A stretch of DNA of 64,000 nt from Clusia tigrina (taxonomy: Eukaryota; Arthropoda; Insecta; Diptera; Clusiidae), in contig OV050030.1 of the NCBI GenBank assembly GCA_920105625.2, forward strand, positions 184,993,315 through 185,057,314, given 5' to 3'. The position numbers were made by a program, and so were the translations under genes. The notes beneath the pieces are model-generated. The model was not told where the DNA came from. It was given only the letters and a program-made list of their open reading frames with translations, and made no database searches. Of the stretch, positions 46,355 to 56,904 are shown one piece after another. Each line of letters opens with the position of its first letter. Positions within the stretch are counted from its first letter, which is position 1.

Positions 46355-47258
46355 ATGCAGTCAAGGAAGGCAAAGGAAAATACTACAAATAATTACGCAG
46401 ACTACATCAATAGTCTGGTCAACGAATGTGCAGAAACATTTATTTCTGGATTAAAGGGACTAGGGCAACAAATTATAAGTTATGTATTGCCGGACGAGAA
46501 AATAAGAAACAAATTAAAATCGGTACAGTCAAAGGTAGAACTGTTTACTGGGAAAGTAGTTGACCAGTTCGAAGCGAGTGCGAGCAGGGAAGAAGCTCAG
46601 GAGTTGTGGAATCAGGCAAACGAGCAGAGGAGCTGTGTCCCTATTAGAGTTAGCGGATCAAACCTCAAGAGCAATCCAAAACAGAAAAGAGGAGAAATTG
46701 TTCAAATTTCGTAAAGAAACTGAAGATTTGAGAGCATAGAAGGAGTACCTTGAGAATAATGTGAAGGAACTTTCTCAAAGGTTGGCGGAAAGAGAGGAAG
46801 CAGCATCGCTGTTAGAGAAGGATTGTGCCGGATTTAAAAGAGGAAGTGCGACCAATAGTACCTAAACGAATAGAGAGGGATCAAAATAAACCTTGGCTGG
46901 ATATACACAGACAGTATCGACATTGTCTTCGGAAGTTCGCTGGCCGGAATATTTAATACCGGAAGGGATAAGTCGCGTGGTAAAGACAAGATTAGTATTT
47001 AGTGAAGAGAGGCAGGCGAAATTTTTGTTTGGCGCATCTGAGATCTGTGTCGAGCCTTTTTCGCCGGGAAGTCCGGAACACAATAAAAACTTGGTATATC
47101 CGCCAAAAGAGCCAGAACCAATTAAATCGCAGCAAAGCCCCAATACTGTGGACATTATTTCGCCTGAGAGAGCAGACGGTCGAAGACTAATTCGTTTGAG
47201 TCCTTCACTGGTGACATACCTCTCAGATCCAGGAGAAGTGAGTCTGGAAACTATCTAA
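46355..47258 (+). pseudogene. gag: Element C1 gag-like remnants
   Basis: Two frames: 46355-46714 (NNYADYINSLVNECAETFIS, ISYVLPDEKIRNKLKSVQSK) and 46893-47258 (SSEVRWPEYLIPEGISRVVK). The second is clearly related to C2 49791-50036 (PPEVRWKEYLSPEGTNRVTK), so both belong to the same gag region. Stops and frame changes between 46714 and 46893 break it. No zinc knuckle or pol follows before the next LTR at 47591, so C1 is largely deleted. Confidence 0.55.
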
Positions 47259-47590
47259 GAGATTAATAACTTAAGAAAACAGAAAGAAGTAAAATGGGCA
47301 TTCTGGAAGTTGCTCATGCGGTAGAGAAGTTGATGCCCATGTTCTCATTAGTCGATTTGTATGATCTGAGAACTGAGATCAGGGGCTTCAAAGAAGTTTG
47401 TGAACCAGCACAACAGAGCCTTCCAGAAGCAGATGGTGAACACTTAATAAAGTGTAGTTAAGGGCATTAGTTTTAGACTGCATGCAGATAATTGGATAGG
47501 GAAGGTATTCCGGGACAATTGGCCGCGATTATCTGTGGGGCCGCACTATACTGGATGCGCTAGAGAAACAGCTATCGTTTTATAATGTGT
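47259..47590. other. Unassigned tail of element C1
   Basis: About 330 bp between the C1 gag remnant and the next LTR. Short frames resembling gag (VCEPAQQSLPEADGEHLIK) are present, but nothing certain. Confidence 0.3.
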
Positions 47591-47983
47591 TGTGAGTCAA
47601 GCTCACAATGACCGCTAAACCCAAGTAGCTATTAGATTTTATTATTAATACAATAATAAACGTGCATAGCCCTAAGGCTGAAAAGGTTATTATTAAGTAA
47701 TAATCGATTGCATGCTTTTAGGTGCGCGCATTTCACAATTGAACTACAATAAACTTTCACTACTGACTGGTCAGCACTTTTCCAAAAGTGTGCAATTCGA
47801 TGATTGAGGGCAATTACAAATAACAATGTAGGGCAATTATAAATAATAAAATAGAACGTTAAGATGCAACATAATGAATGTAAATAGTATATCAGCAGGT
47901 GTAAAGGAGCCCTTCTTCTAACAACTAAATTCGCGCAAGAGCAAAATCTAGGCGAGGCACACCATGCAACATCCCAAAATAAT
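47591..47983 (+). repeat. Element C2 5' LTR
   Basis: About 393 bp. It begins TGTGAGTCAAGCTCACA, like the C1 LTR, and ends before a primer site at 47984. It could also act as the 3' LTR of C1 if the two elements share it, but it is much shorter than the C1 LTR. Confidence 0.55.
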
Positions 47984-48000
47984 TGGCGCAACCGGAAAAT
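47984..48000 (+). other. Element C2 primer-binding site
   Basis: TGGCGCAACCGGAAAAT is a variant of the C1 site, mismatched to the tRNA-Ser consensus at several bases. Confidence 0.5.
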
Positions 48001-49600
48001 GGACCTACCATCCCAGGAGCAGCATATAGGAATCTTCGAGGAGGAAACCCAGCAATAGGAGAAAAGACAGCATCACAACAAGGCACAAACATCGAAGGAA
48101 AATTAAAGGAACAAATGGAAAATTGTAATTATTTATTTTATTGTAGCGTAATATAAGTAGATACTTCTACGACCGTGAAGGCGCCGTAGCGCTGCTCAAC
48201 AAGCACGATTGCGCCGTTGCACGCAGTTTTGTATGGGCAAACATAAACCGTCAGTATGATCGGACCGTCTATGTATGTCGTCTAAGCTGTGAGGATGTTT
48301 TTGGTGGGGGAATGTGTGTGTGTGTGTCGGTAGGGACATTTATTTTGTTTTAGCACTGATTTATATATTTAACAGTGGAAGCGTGAGGTATTACGCAAGA
48401 ATACTTCAAGAAGTGCATACAATACGGGTTGTTGCATCAAAGTTTAAGTAGTTCCAAGACTACGATTTGAGTAAAAATATTTTGCACGGAAAGCAAAACA
48501 AAGAAACTGAACATTTTACTGAAATGGAGATGTGCCAGTAGTGCGGTAATCAATCTTTGTTTTTGAAAATTTAGTTTCATGGGGAGAAAATATGAAGAAT
48601 AATTTCGTGAAATCGATCACCTTAATCAAAATGGGTTCATAGAAAAGTAGTAACAAAATAAACGAAAATATTTATTGGTATAAATAATCTGTATTCGCGT
48701 TCAGTTGTGCAATTAATTAAGAAATTTTTTTACCTACGTAATTTGAGTAATTTTGTTTTATCTGCGGCTTTCCGCCACAGTTGTCTTTCTATGTTGAGGA
48801 ATATTTCTTTTATTAAGTAATAAAAGTAAAAATTTATTGGTAAACTATTTCGGGAATAAGTTTAGAAAATTAACCTTATTGCCTTCAAGTGAAACATTAG
48901 GTTTATGAAAAATAATATAAGCGAAAAAAAGGAAGACGAAATCGGGTCAAATAGAAAATAATTTTAGTGAAGTAATAATTACGTGGTTATGATGAGTTTA
49001 TGGGGTTTATCGTGGGGCAGACTTCAGTTGGTATACATTGATGTCGACGTTGAGTACAATTTGGTAAGTTAATAATGATTGAAATGATTTGGAGGTAGTC
49101 ATATGAGATTATTTGAAATTATAAAGTAAGTGGAATTATCAAAGCAAGTTTAAAGTACTAAGTTGTAACATTTTTTTTTTTTTGGAATGCACGTGTTCGT
49201 AAATAAGAATTAATTCGATGTATGGAAGCACCAAAAGAATCTAAAAGAATTGTTGAGGACATTAAACGTTAATAACGGGGAGTTGCTACGTTTTAAGGAG
49301 TGTTGTGGTGACAAGAGGTACTTTGCCATGGATTATCCGATATCTGTCAACCGTTGAAATACGGAACTGATTGACCAAGTTCATATTATCTAGAAGAGCT
49401 GGGAGCACAAACAGATAGTCCTGGTTCACCGAAGGACAAGGCTCAAGACAAGTTAAATTATTTACAGAAAAGCTGTATGAACAATTGGAAGCAGCAACGA
49501 GCAAAGTGCAACCCAGGTGCTCTGGATATTAGCTAGGGACAGTGAGAAATTGTCAACTTTGGAAGCAGCAAACCAAGCATTAGCGACTATTTAGAGTCGA
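48001..49600. other. Element C2 leader and decayed gag N-terminus
   Basis: AT-rich leader. 48145-48290 is shared with the C1 leader. Gag-like words in several frames appear after about 49480. No intact gene, and no RNA gene seen. Confidence 0.4.
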
Positions 49601-50515
49601 ACGGAGGAGAAAGTTTTTCAAGTCTTCAAGGATACAGAAAACCTGACGGCGAATACAGAATTTCGCAAGAATAAGACTAGAGAACTTTCTGGGGAACTCC
49701 GAGAGACCGAGGAAGCCGCATCATGTTTGGAGAGGGAAAATCTAGAGCTTAAGAGAATCAAGGCAACTGCTAAGCCAAACAGTAGTAGGTTTGCCACCAG
49801 AAGTGCGCTGGAAGGAATACTTGTCACCCGAAGGAACCAATCGGGTTACTAAGCCGAAAATTGTAGTAAGTGATAATCATCAACCAGATTTTTGGTCCAA
49901 GACTACTGAAGACGGGGTCGTGCTTTTATATCCAGAAGGTAAGGAATTTGAGCAGAAGTCTACTGCTCAATCATTCGAGATGTCGGTAGATTTCTGGGCC
50001 AATTTCCGCAGCAAAGTTACAGAGTATTCCCGGTAGAAAGGCTCCAGCCAAGAAAACTCATTTGCTCATTCTGCCGTAAGCCAGGACATAAAAATGATGA
50101 ATGTTTCACACGCAAAATGGAATGCCGAATATATGGGCATGAGGCAAATGGAGAGTGCCTAGGGGGAACAAAATGGGATAAGAATAGGAGCCAACCAGCG
50201 ATGCGGCGCCCAGATCCGCCCAAGAGAGACGGTGGGAATTATTTGAATCGAGGAAGAGTTAATTCCACAGAAGGATTTAGCGAAGCAAGGAATCCCTTCA
50301 ACACCGGGAGTAATCAGCAGCTTACAAATTTGAATTCCAGAAGTGAAGCGAGGATGAGCAACACCTCACAGGGGTTGAAATGCTTCTCTTGTGGACGAAT
50401 GGGACATCGTGCAGCAGAATACAGCAAAAAGAATCCCAACAACAGACCAGGGAAATTTCCAGCGGCCCTGTCGAGGCCAATAGACTTCAAAAGCCAAAAA
50501 GGAAAAGGTAAATAG
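49601..50515 (+). pseudogene. gag: Element C2 gag: C-terminal part with zinc knuckles
   Basis: The frame 49791-50036 (PPEVRWKEYLSPEGTNRV) is followed, one frame over, by CSFCRKPGHKNDECF (about 50070), and then in 50117-50515 by CFSCGRMGHRAAEYSKK. In the second knuckle the last Cys is Tyr, so it is damaged. The basic, Asn/Ser-rich end (RPGKFPAALSRP) is usual before protease. At least two frameshifts. Confidence 0.65.
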
Positions 50516-51451
50516 TGTGCCGAACGTAGCAAGGAATGTGGAGCGCGTGTCAAGCGATATAGGGTCGATGATCCCAGAGAGGGAGGAGCATGAGGAACTC
50601 CGAAATAATTTCCTTAATTGTGTTTCGATTAAGTTTACAGTGGTGATTCTAGTAGTAGGGTTAGGTTTTGATACAATTAGGAAGTCTAGGCCGGCAGCAG
50701 TAAAAACGGTATGGGAGTACGAGGATAAGATAACTAGGTTAGCACGTAAGGAAAATAGGTATATAAGAACTACAACTCTTGGTGGGAGAGTATCAGAGAT
50801 TTAGGGAATATATACGCATCCATTTTGGGAACAAGAAAGCGTTGTTTCGTGGTTAGTTGATCAGCCGATGCGTTCATGGAGATACCGTGCAAGGAGGTAG
50901 CTAGTGGAAAACTATTGTTTTTGGTAGACTCAGGAGCGAAGACAAGCCACGTTAAATCTAGTGTTCTAGGAAAAAGACTGGCAACTGATGAAACGAGTGT
51001 GAAAACTCTTAAAGGTGCCTTTGGGGGTGAATTAGGAGATTAGGCTCAGTTAGGATGAAACACAGCGAGGTCAGTAAGTAGTGAAAGTAGAAAAGGAATG
51101 TGTTCCGGCTGATGATACACTCGAGTTGGATAACCTTTGGGGCCGTAGCATTCAGACCGAGTAACTTAAGAGTTAACACTTTTCGGTAAGAATGGGAATA
51201 GGAATCTGACCCTTCCACTAAGGTCATGGCGGGAAGTCACCGTGAATAGGGCTAAGAATAGAAGTCAGGATGTGGGTGGCGCGAGGACAAAGAGAGAAAT
51301 TTCTCTCCGTGTGAAAACTTCGAAACTTCGGACGGTTGTTTTGCACAAGCAGCAGCTAGCGGAGGGCGTATATATGGAAGAGACCATAACGCACGTTGAC
51401 AAGGGTAAGGTGTAGGCTTGCATACTAAATGCATCAGAAGAGGACTATTAT
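50516..51451 (+). pseudogene. pol: Element C2 protease region
   Basis: At about 50912 LLFLVDSGAKTSHVKSSVL is an aspartic-protease active-site loop. The surrounding frames are short and broken (for example 50517-50804 with no clear domain). The stretch 51010-51450 holds linker-like sequence before the reverse transcriptase, interrupted by stops. Confidence 0.6.
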
Positions 51452-52935
51452 ATGGATAAGGATTTTAGGGCTAGGTTCACCAGTTATGATAATTTTAAAG
51501 AACCGCGTTATGGATCATTTAAACAGATAAAGCAGGTATATGTAAGAAAAGGATCGAGAAAGTTAGACCCAAGCGTAAACTCGGAAGAGAAGGCATCAAT
51601 AGAAGTCATTTGTACTTCATTTCATGACATATTTTTGCTGGAAGAAGACCCGCTAACATATACACCGGATGTAGACCATGAAATATCTACTAGAGTGGAT
51701 CAGCCTCCAATAAACCAAAAACAGTATAGACTGCCACAAGCTCATAAAAATTAGGTAAACAGGTAGGTGGAAGGAATGTTAAAGGATAACATAATTTCGC
51801 CGAGTATCTCGCCTTGGAACTCACCAATAATTTTTTACCAAAGAAGGGGGGTACTCAGGGTAGGAAGAAGTGGAGAATGGTCGTAGATTTTAGGAAATTA
51901 AAGGACGCCACTATCAAAGAGGTGTTCCCGATACCAAGGATAGAGGAGATCCTGGATCAATTGGGACACAGTAGATATTTTTCTACACTTGATTTAGCGA
52001 GTGGCTACCACCAAGTTCATGTCGATACCCAAGAAAAGCAAAGCACCGCGCTTAGCACCGGTATAGGGAATTATGAGTTTTATAGAATGCCGTATGGTTT
52101 GACAGGAGCACCGGCTACCTTCCAACGGTTAATGAATCATGTGCTTACAGGCTTAGAAGGGTTAGTTTTTTTTTGCATATCTCGATGATATTGTAATTTA
52201 TGGGAAGAACTTGCAGCAACATTCGCAACGCTTGTGCAAGGTACCCGAGAAATTACTAGAACACAATTTGAAATTGAACATGGAGAAGTATCAATTTTTG
52301 CGGAGAGAGGTTTAATTAGGTCATCGTTTCTCAGACTCAAGAGCACTGCCTGACCCGCAGAAGGTGGAATGTGTAATAAATGTGGCAATTCCAAGAAATA
52401 GAAAAGAAGTACAAGCGTTCCTAGGGCTAGTGAACTATTATAGAAAGTTCGAAGGTGGACTAGCCGGAAATGCATTGCCAATTAATAAGTTACTACGTAA
52501 AGAAGCAAAGTTTGAATGGACAGAGGGCTTTTAGCAAGCATTCGAGAGACTAAAAGAGATAATTAGCTCACCACTGATTTTGGCGTACCCCGACTTTGAG
52601 CAACCTTTTTTGTTGACCACCGATGCTAGCCAAGAGCATTCGCAAGCAGGGCGCTTACCGATACGGAGAGGAGATGCTCCACTATATAGAAAGATTTTCT
52701 AGCCATAGTGTTGGCTACGAAGAATTTTAGGGCATATCTTCTAGGACACCCATTCAAAATTTATACCGACTATCAACCTCTGAGGGGCATAGCGAATCTT
52801 AAAGATCAAACCTCTCGGTTGGCACGTTTTCGGCACAAATTGTCTGAGTATGAATTCAAAATCATATACAAGCCTGGGAATAAGAACCAAATGCAGACGC
52901 ACTTGCCACAAGACCAAAAGATATCAGTAGTTTAA
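51452..52935 (+). pseudogene. pol: Element C2 reverse transcriptase and RNase H
   Basis: In order: HEISTRVDQPPINQKQYRLP, then after a stop at 51752 WRMVVDFRKLKDATI, IPRIEEILDQLGHSRYFSTL and MPYGLTGAPATFQRLMNHVL. The catalytic loop near 52180-52200 is shifted: the frame ends with ISR* where a DDIVIY-type motif is expected in the neighbouring frame. RNase H parts are seen at 52590-52935 (LTTDASQE, YTDYQPLRGIANLKDQTSRL, FKIIYKPGNKNQ). Many stops and shifts. The order and motifs suit the 17.6/gypsy side of Ty3/Gypsy. Confidence 0.75.
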
Positions 52936-53039
52936 ACTAGAGCAAAGGCAATGGCCGACAGGGAGAAGGCCAATGTTAAACGGTCAGTAGATGACACAGA
53001 AGCAAGAGAAAAAAAAACAATGACGAAAGATACATACAG

Positions 53040-53822
53040 TTGGCCAACAGGGTAGAGTGGCTCGAGAATGACAAAGATATTCAGGAGGTACCGAAGGGTA
53101 TCCTAGGTGGACACCAGGGATCTTGGAAAACCTACCAGAGAATCAGAAGGGTATACGCCTGGAAAGGTATGCTCAGAGACATAAAAAAATATGTAAAGAG
53201 TTGCCTAAAATGTCAGGCCAACAAGAGATCGAGGCTAACAGAGATGCCACAGGTGTAAACTGACACACCAAAACAACAATTTGATAAAGTTCACATGGAT
53301 ATTGTAGGTATCTTACCTGAATCAGTTTCGGGATATAAGTACATCTTGACGTTCCAAGATGATTTTTCAAAGTATATGGCATCCATCGGCATACCTAATG
53401 CAGTGACAAGTACGGTAGCCAAGGCCTCCTTTAACGAAATTTGTGGCACGATACAACACACCAAAGGTTTTGATAACTGACAATGGTTCAAATTTTATAT
53501 CGAAATTTTTCTCAGAAACTTGTAAAATGCTGGGAATCAAGAAATTGGACAGCATCGAGAAATTGGATAACACCGTATCATCCACAGGCGAATGGCTCAT
53601 TGGAGCGTAGTCATCGACCTTTGGCCGAGTTTTGCCAAAGAAGACGGCTCAAATTGGGATCAATGGTTAACCACTGCAATGCATGAGCACAACAATACTG
53701 TACTTGTGTCAACAAAGAAAACTCCGTTTAGAACACTCTACTGGTTTGATTTCAACATGCCAACAAATACTAAAGTTATTCCATATGCGAACGAACAATT
53801 AAATACAGTGTTTTGCAATTGT
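53040..53822 (+). pseudogene. pol: Element C2 integrase
   Basis: The zinc-binding part GGHQGSWKTYQRIRRVYAWK...CLKCQANK is followed, after a stop, by FDKVHMDIVGILPESVSGYK (first Asp) and FQDDFSKYMASIGI. The second-Asp part is lost among stops around 53480-53560. WITPYHPQANGSLERSHRPL (Glu region) is readable at about 53560-53620 in another frame, then NNTVLVSTKKTPFRTLYWF. It ends at 53822, beside the RTE tail; no 3' LTR is visible. Confidence 0.7.
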
Positions 53823-53877
53823 TAACACAAGAGGAACATCATCATCATCATCATAATTGACGTGCAACCATTTTTGA

Positions 53878-54228
53878 TCATTGCCGAGTTATTAGCCTTC
53901 GCCAGTCGTCCCTCCTTCGCGCACGCTGGCGCCAATTTGGAACACCAAGTGCAGCCAGGTCCTCTTGAACTTGGTCCTTCCAACGTAGTGGTGGTCTCCC
54001 CCTCCTGCGTCCACCATCCGGCGGCATCGATTCAAACACTTTTTTCGCCGGAGTACTTTCATCCAGTCGCACAACATGTCCCAGCCGGCGCAGCCGCTGT
54101 GTTTTAATGCGCTGAACTATATCAATGTCGGGGTACAGCTCATACAGCTCGTTGTTCTATCTGATTCTATACTCTCCGTAGACACATATAGGACCATAGA
54201 TCCTTCGACGAATTTTTTTCTCACACTT
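53878..54228 (-). pseudogene. RTE ORF2 C-terminal part
   Basis: It contains RRIYGPICV, ELYELYPDIDIVQRIKTQRL, RRLGHVVRLDESTPAKKVFE and GRRRGRPPLRWKDQVQEDLA, then LGVPNWRQRARRRDDWRRL. This is the conserved C-terminal block of RTE-type ORF2, beyond the reverse transcriptase. One in-frame stop (about 54145) precedes NNELYELY. The upstream part is interrupted at about 54230. Confidence 0.8.
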
Positions 54229-54230
54229 AG

Positions 54231-54456
54231 ATTATGGTTTATATTCAATTCTCTGCTAGAAACCCACACTGACAAACGCAACAGAAGCTAGGGGAATCTA
54301 GAGGAGATTGTGGTTTATAATCGATTCTCTGCTAGAAACCCACACTGACAAACGCAACAGAAGCTAGGGGAATCTAGAGGAGATTATGGTTTATAATCGA
54401 TTCTCAGCTAGAAACCGACATTGACAAACGCTACAGAAGCTAGGGGGACATAGATT
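54231..54456 (+). repeat. 76-bp tandem repeat, three units
   Basis: Units start at 54231, 54307 and about 54383 (ATTATGGTTTATA...). Each contains CTAGAAACCCACACTGACAA and AGAAGCTAGGGG. The third unit is more diverged. It interrupts the RTE element. Confidence 0.9.
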
Positions 54457-54599
54457 TCAACTGTGTCCGTATTTAAGTTTAGTAAAAATAATTGTATTAA
54501 GTAGTTAAACCTTTTTTTAAATTAATAAATAAATAAAATATTTAAATCCACGTAAATAAGCTTTGAATACTTTAGAGACTTTCTGTAAACGTCTCCTGG
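54457..54599. other. AT-rich insert remainder within RTE
   Basis: AT-rich, with an AATAAATAAATAAAAT stretch at about 54523; no gene. It may belong to the same insertion as the 76-bp repeat. Confidence 0.4.
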
Positions 54600-55345
54600 C
54601 AATCCTGCGAGCTTACCCCGGCGAAAACGAGTCGTTACAAGTGCTGGTGCTTGGCGTCATTTTGCACAGCCGAATTAGCTTAACAAGGACGCCAAATGCA
54701 GACATAGCGGCGTACAGTTGACTCCTTACGGTGCTGTCGAATGCGGCTTTGCAATCGACGAAAAGGTGGTGTATGTCGATCTGCTTCTCTAGGGTTTTCT
54801 CCAGGATTTGGCGTAGTGTGAATATTTGGCCAATGGTGCCTTTAGCAGGTCTGAAGCCATATCAGTTCATTGGCGTTGGGTTTCAGCCTTTCACAGAGTA
54901 CGCTCGACAGGACCTTATATGCGATGTTCAGAAGGGTGATCCCGCGGTAGTTGGCAGAGATTGCCGGATTACCCTTCTTGTGGATTGGGCAGAGCACACT
55001 TAAGTTCCAATTGCTGGGCATGCATCCCCCCGACCATATTTTGCAGATGAGCTGCTGCATGCGTTTCGTGAGCTCATCGCCACCAGCCTTGAATAGCTCC
55101 GCTGGTATACCATCAGCTCCGGGGGCTTTGTTGTTTTTGAGCCGCCTAATAGCTAGCAAGAACTCGTCATAATCGGAGGACGCTAGTTCATGTTCGTCGT
55201 CAGCAACTTTGGGGTCGGGTTCATCTTCATTGTTATCATTAGCGCTGTCGCCATTCAGCAGCTTCGAGAAATGTTCCCTCTATAACGTGAGTTTGCTCTG
55301 GACATCCGTCACTAAATTCCCGTTTTCGTCAAGAGGAACAACGTA
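54600..55345 (-). pseudogene. RTE reverse transcriptase N-terminal half
   Basis: LDENGNLVTDVQSKLTL, a stop, then REHFSKLLNGDSAN; AIRRLKNNKAPGADGIPAEL, LSVLCPIHKKGNPAISANYR and GITLLNIAYKVLSSVLCERL follow in the 55159-54842 frame. After a frameshift near 54850, TIGQIFTLRQILEKTLEKQI and LFVDCKAAFDSTVRSQLYAA appear. The catalytic motif (usually YADD) is beyond the break at about 54600 and is not seen. Confidence 0.8.
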
Positions 55346-56284
55346 TATCAAATTTCACAGCCCCGACCTCCAAAATCAATATCGGCAGAAATGCGCCAAT
55401 TTAAATGGGTCATTAAAAATGACGTAATATAAATATGCTCATTAGGCACTATAGGCGAATGAAGCGCAGTAAAGTGAACAGGAGAAAAATATTTTTAAAA
55501 TATTAAATGATAGAAAAGGTTCAACAAGAATATAAAAAAAAATTATAAGACAGTCGTGGGTAAGAAATGTGAAACTAAGCGTAAAGTATATACACACATA
55601 CATGAGGCAGTTATTGCATGGAAATATGATGCGAAAACATTAATGGCAGACAGGAGCTGTAAGGCACAAGCTATGGTAACGTTTGTGGTAGTAAGTATAT
55701 ATATGTATATAGGTGTATCATTTACAGAACGAATGTACGAATGTTAATTTAAATAAGTAAATATGCTTCAATTTTTTTTATCGCTTCGTAAATTAGAGTG
55801 CAGCGTATGGGAGATTTAAAATATATATGTTGAAAGAAAAAGAACATGTTCAGCTTAATTGGGAAATAATTTTAGCATATAATGATAAGTAATTAAAAGT
55901 GCCTACAAGATATGTATGTCTGTAGTCATACACGACTGTATGTAGTCATCCAATATTCTTGTTTATGTCAGAGGCGCAAATAGATTTGCTCAGAATTGAA
56001 AAATTTTAAAAGAAATTATATAAAAAAAATGATATGAAACGAATTATGAAATACTTAAACAAAAAAAAATAATAATAATAATAAGAAACCAATAACCAAA
56101 TTAAGAAAAATTATAAATTATAATTTGTGTAAAGTTGAAATTATAAACAAAAGTAGTTTAGAATATAATTATAATTACAGAAATTAATTATTAATAATCG
56201 GAAATTATAATGAAATAAAAGTAATAATCCAAAGAAAACAAAAATTATACAAATTATACCCAAGAGTATCCATAGTATGTATAG
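55346..56284. other. AT-rich region without recognisable gene
   Basis: About 940 bp. The short frame 55556-55747 (63 residues) has no motif. A-rich and ATAAT-rich runs at 56060-56250. I see no RNA gene or element border. Confidence 0.5.
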
Positions 56285-56904
56285 TACGAGGGCGGATTGA
56301 TATTGAAGCTACCTAGCGCTAGATGGCAGCACAAACACAAAAACTTTTTTTTTTTAGAAATTGCGATCTGTCAAACGTCAGCTGTTAAAATTTCACCCAA
56401 ATTCATCGATTAGTTTATTTGTTGTAGTCGTTTGAAGTCAGCTACTTTTGTGTTTCTTGAAAAATGGAAAAAAGCGAATTTCGTCCAGTGATTAAACACT
56501 ATTATTTGAGAGGGAAAACAGCGAAAGACACAAAAGAAAAGCTGATAAACATTACGGTGAGTCTGCTCCGTCAGATTACATGGTAAAATTTTGGATTGCT
56601 GAATTCAAACGTGGCCGAACAAGCACTGCAACAATACCATCAACAGGAAAGCCAAAAGATGTGGCTACTGAAGAAAATATCAAGAAAATCCTCGATATCG
56701 TTATGAATGATCGCCGAGTCAAGTTGCGTGAGATTGTTGAAATGGTAAACATATCATATGAACGTGTGTTCAACATTTTGCATGAACATTTGCATATGAA
56801 AAAGCTATCGGCAAGATGGGTGCCGCGTTTGCTCAGTGTCGAACAAAAACGAGTTCGACAGACCACTTCACAGCGGTGTTTGGACATGATAAAGGCACCA
56901 TCTG
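56285..56904 (+). mobile_element. mariner (DD34D-type), 3'-truncated
   Basis: TA at 56285-56286 followed by CGAGGGCGGATTGATATTGA fits a mariner left inverted repeat. The transposase begins 180 bp later and breaks off at 56904, where the tRNA-like repeat starts. No right inverted repeat is found in the window. Confidence 0.65.
56464..56904 (+). pseudogene. mariner transposase N-terminal part
   Basis: ATG 56464 gives MEKSEFRPVIKHYYLRGKTA, the DNA-binding helix-turn-helix start of mariner transposases. A frameshift near 56540 leads into DYMVKFWIAEFKRGRTST, NDRRVKLREIVEMVNISYER and KLSARWVPRLLSVEQKRVRQ, which is the second helix-turn-helix and linker (the WVPRLL motif is diagnostic). It ends just before the catalytic domain, so no catalytic Asp remains. 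Inactive. Confidence 0.85.

Larger units (their letters stand above)
53836..55345 (-). mobile_element. RTE-clade LINE remnant
   Basis: Two parts on the - strand: 55345 to about 54600 (reverse transcriptase) and 54228-53836 (C-terminal part and tail), separated by a 76-bp tandem repeat and unassigned DNA. The 3' tail is a short ATG/TGA repeat (CAT on +, 53837-53855), as RTE elements often end in short tandem repeats. Confidence 0.75.

Noticed and set aside
54231..54456. A CRISPR-like array
   Set aside because: Units are directly contiguous with no variable spacers, and the DNA is eukaryotic. It is a plain tandem repeat.
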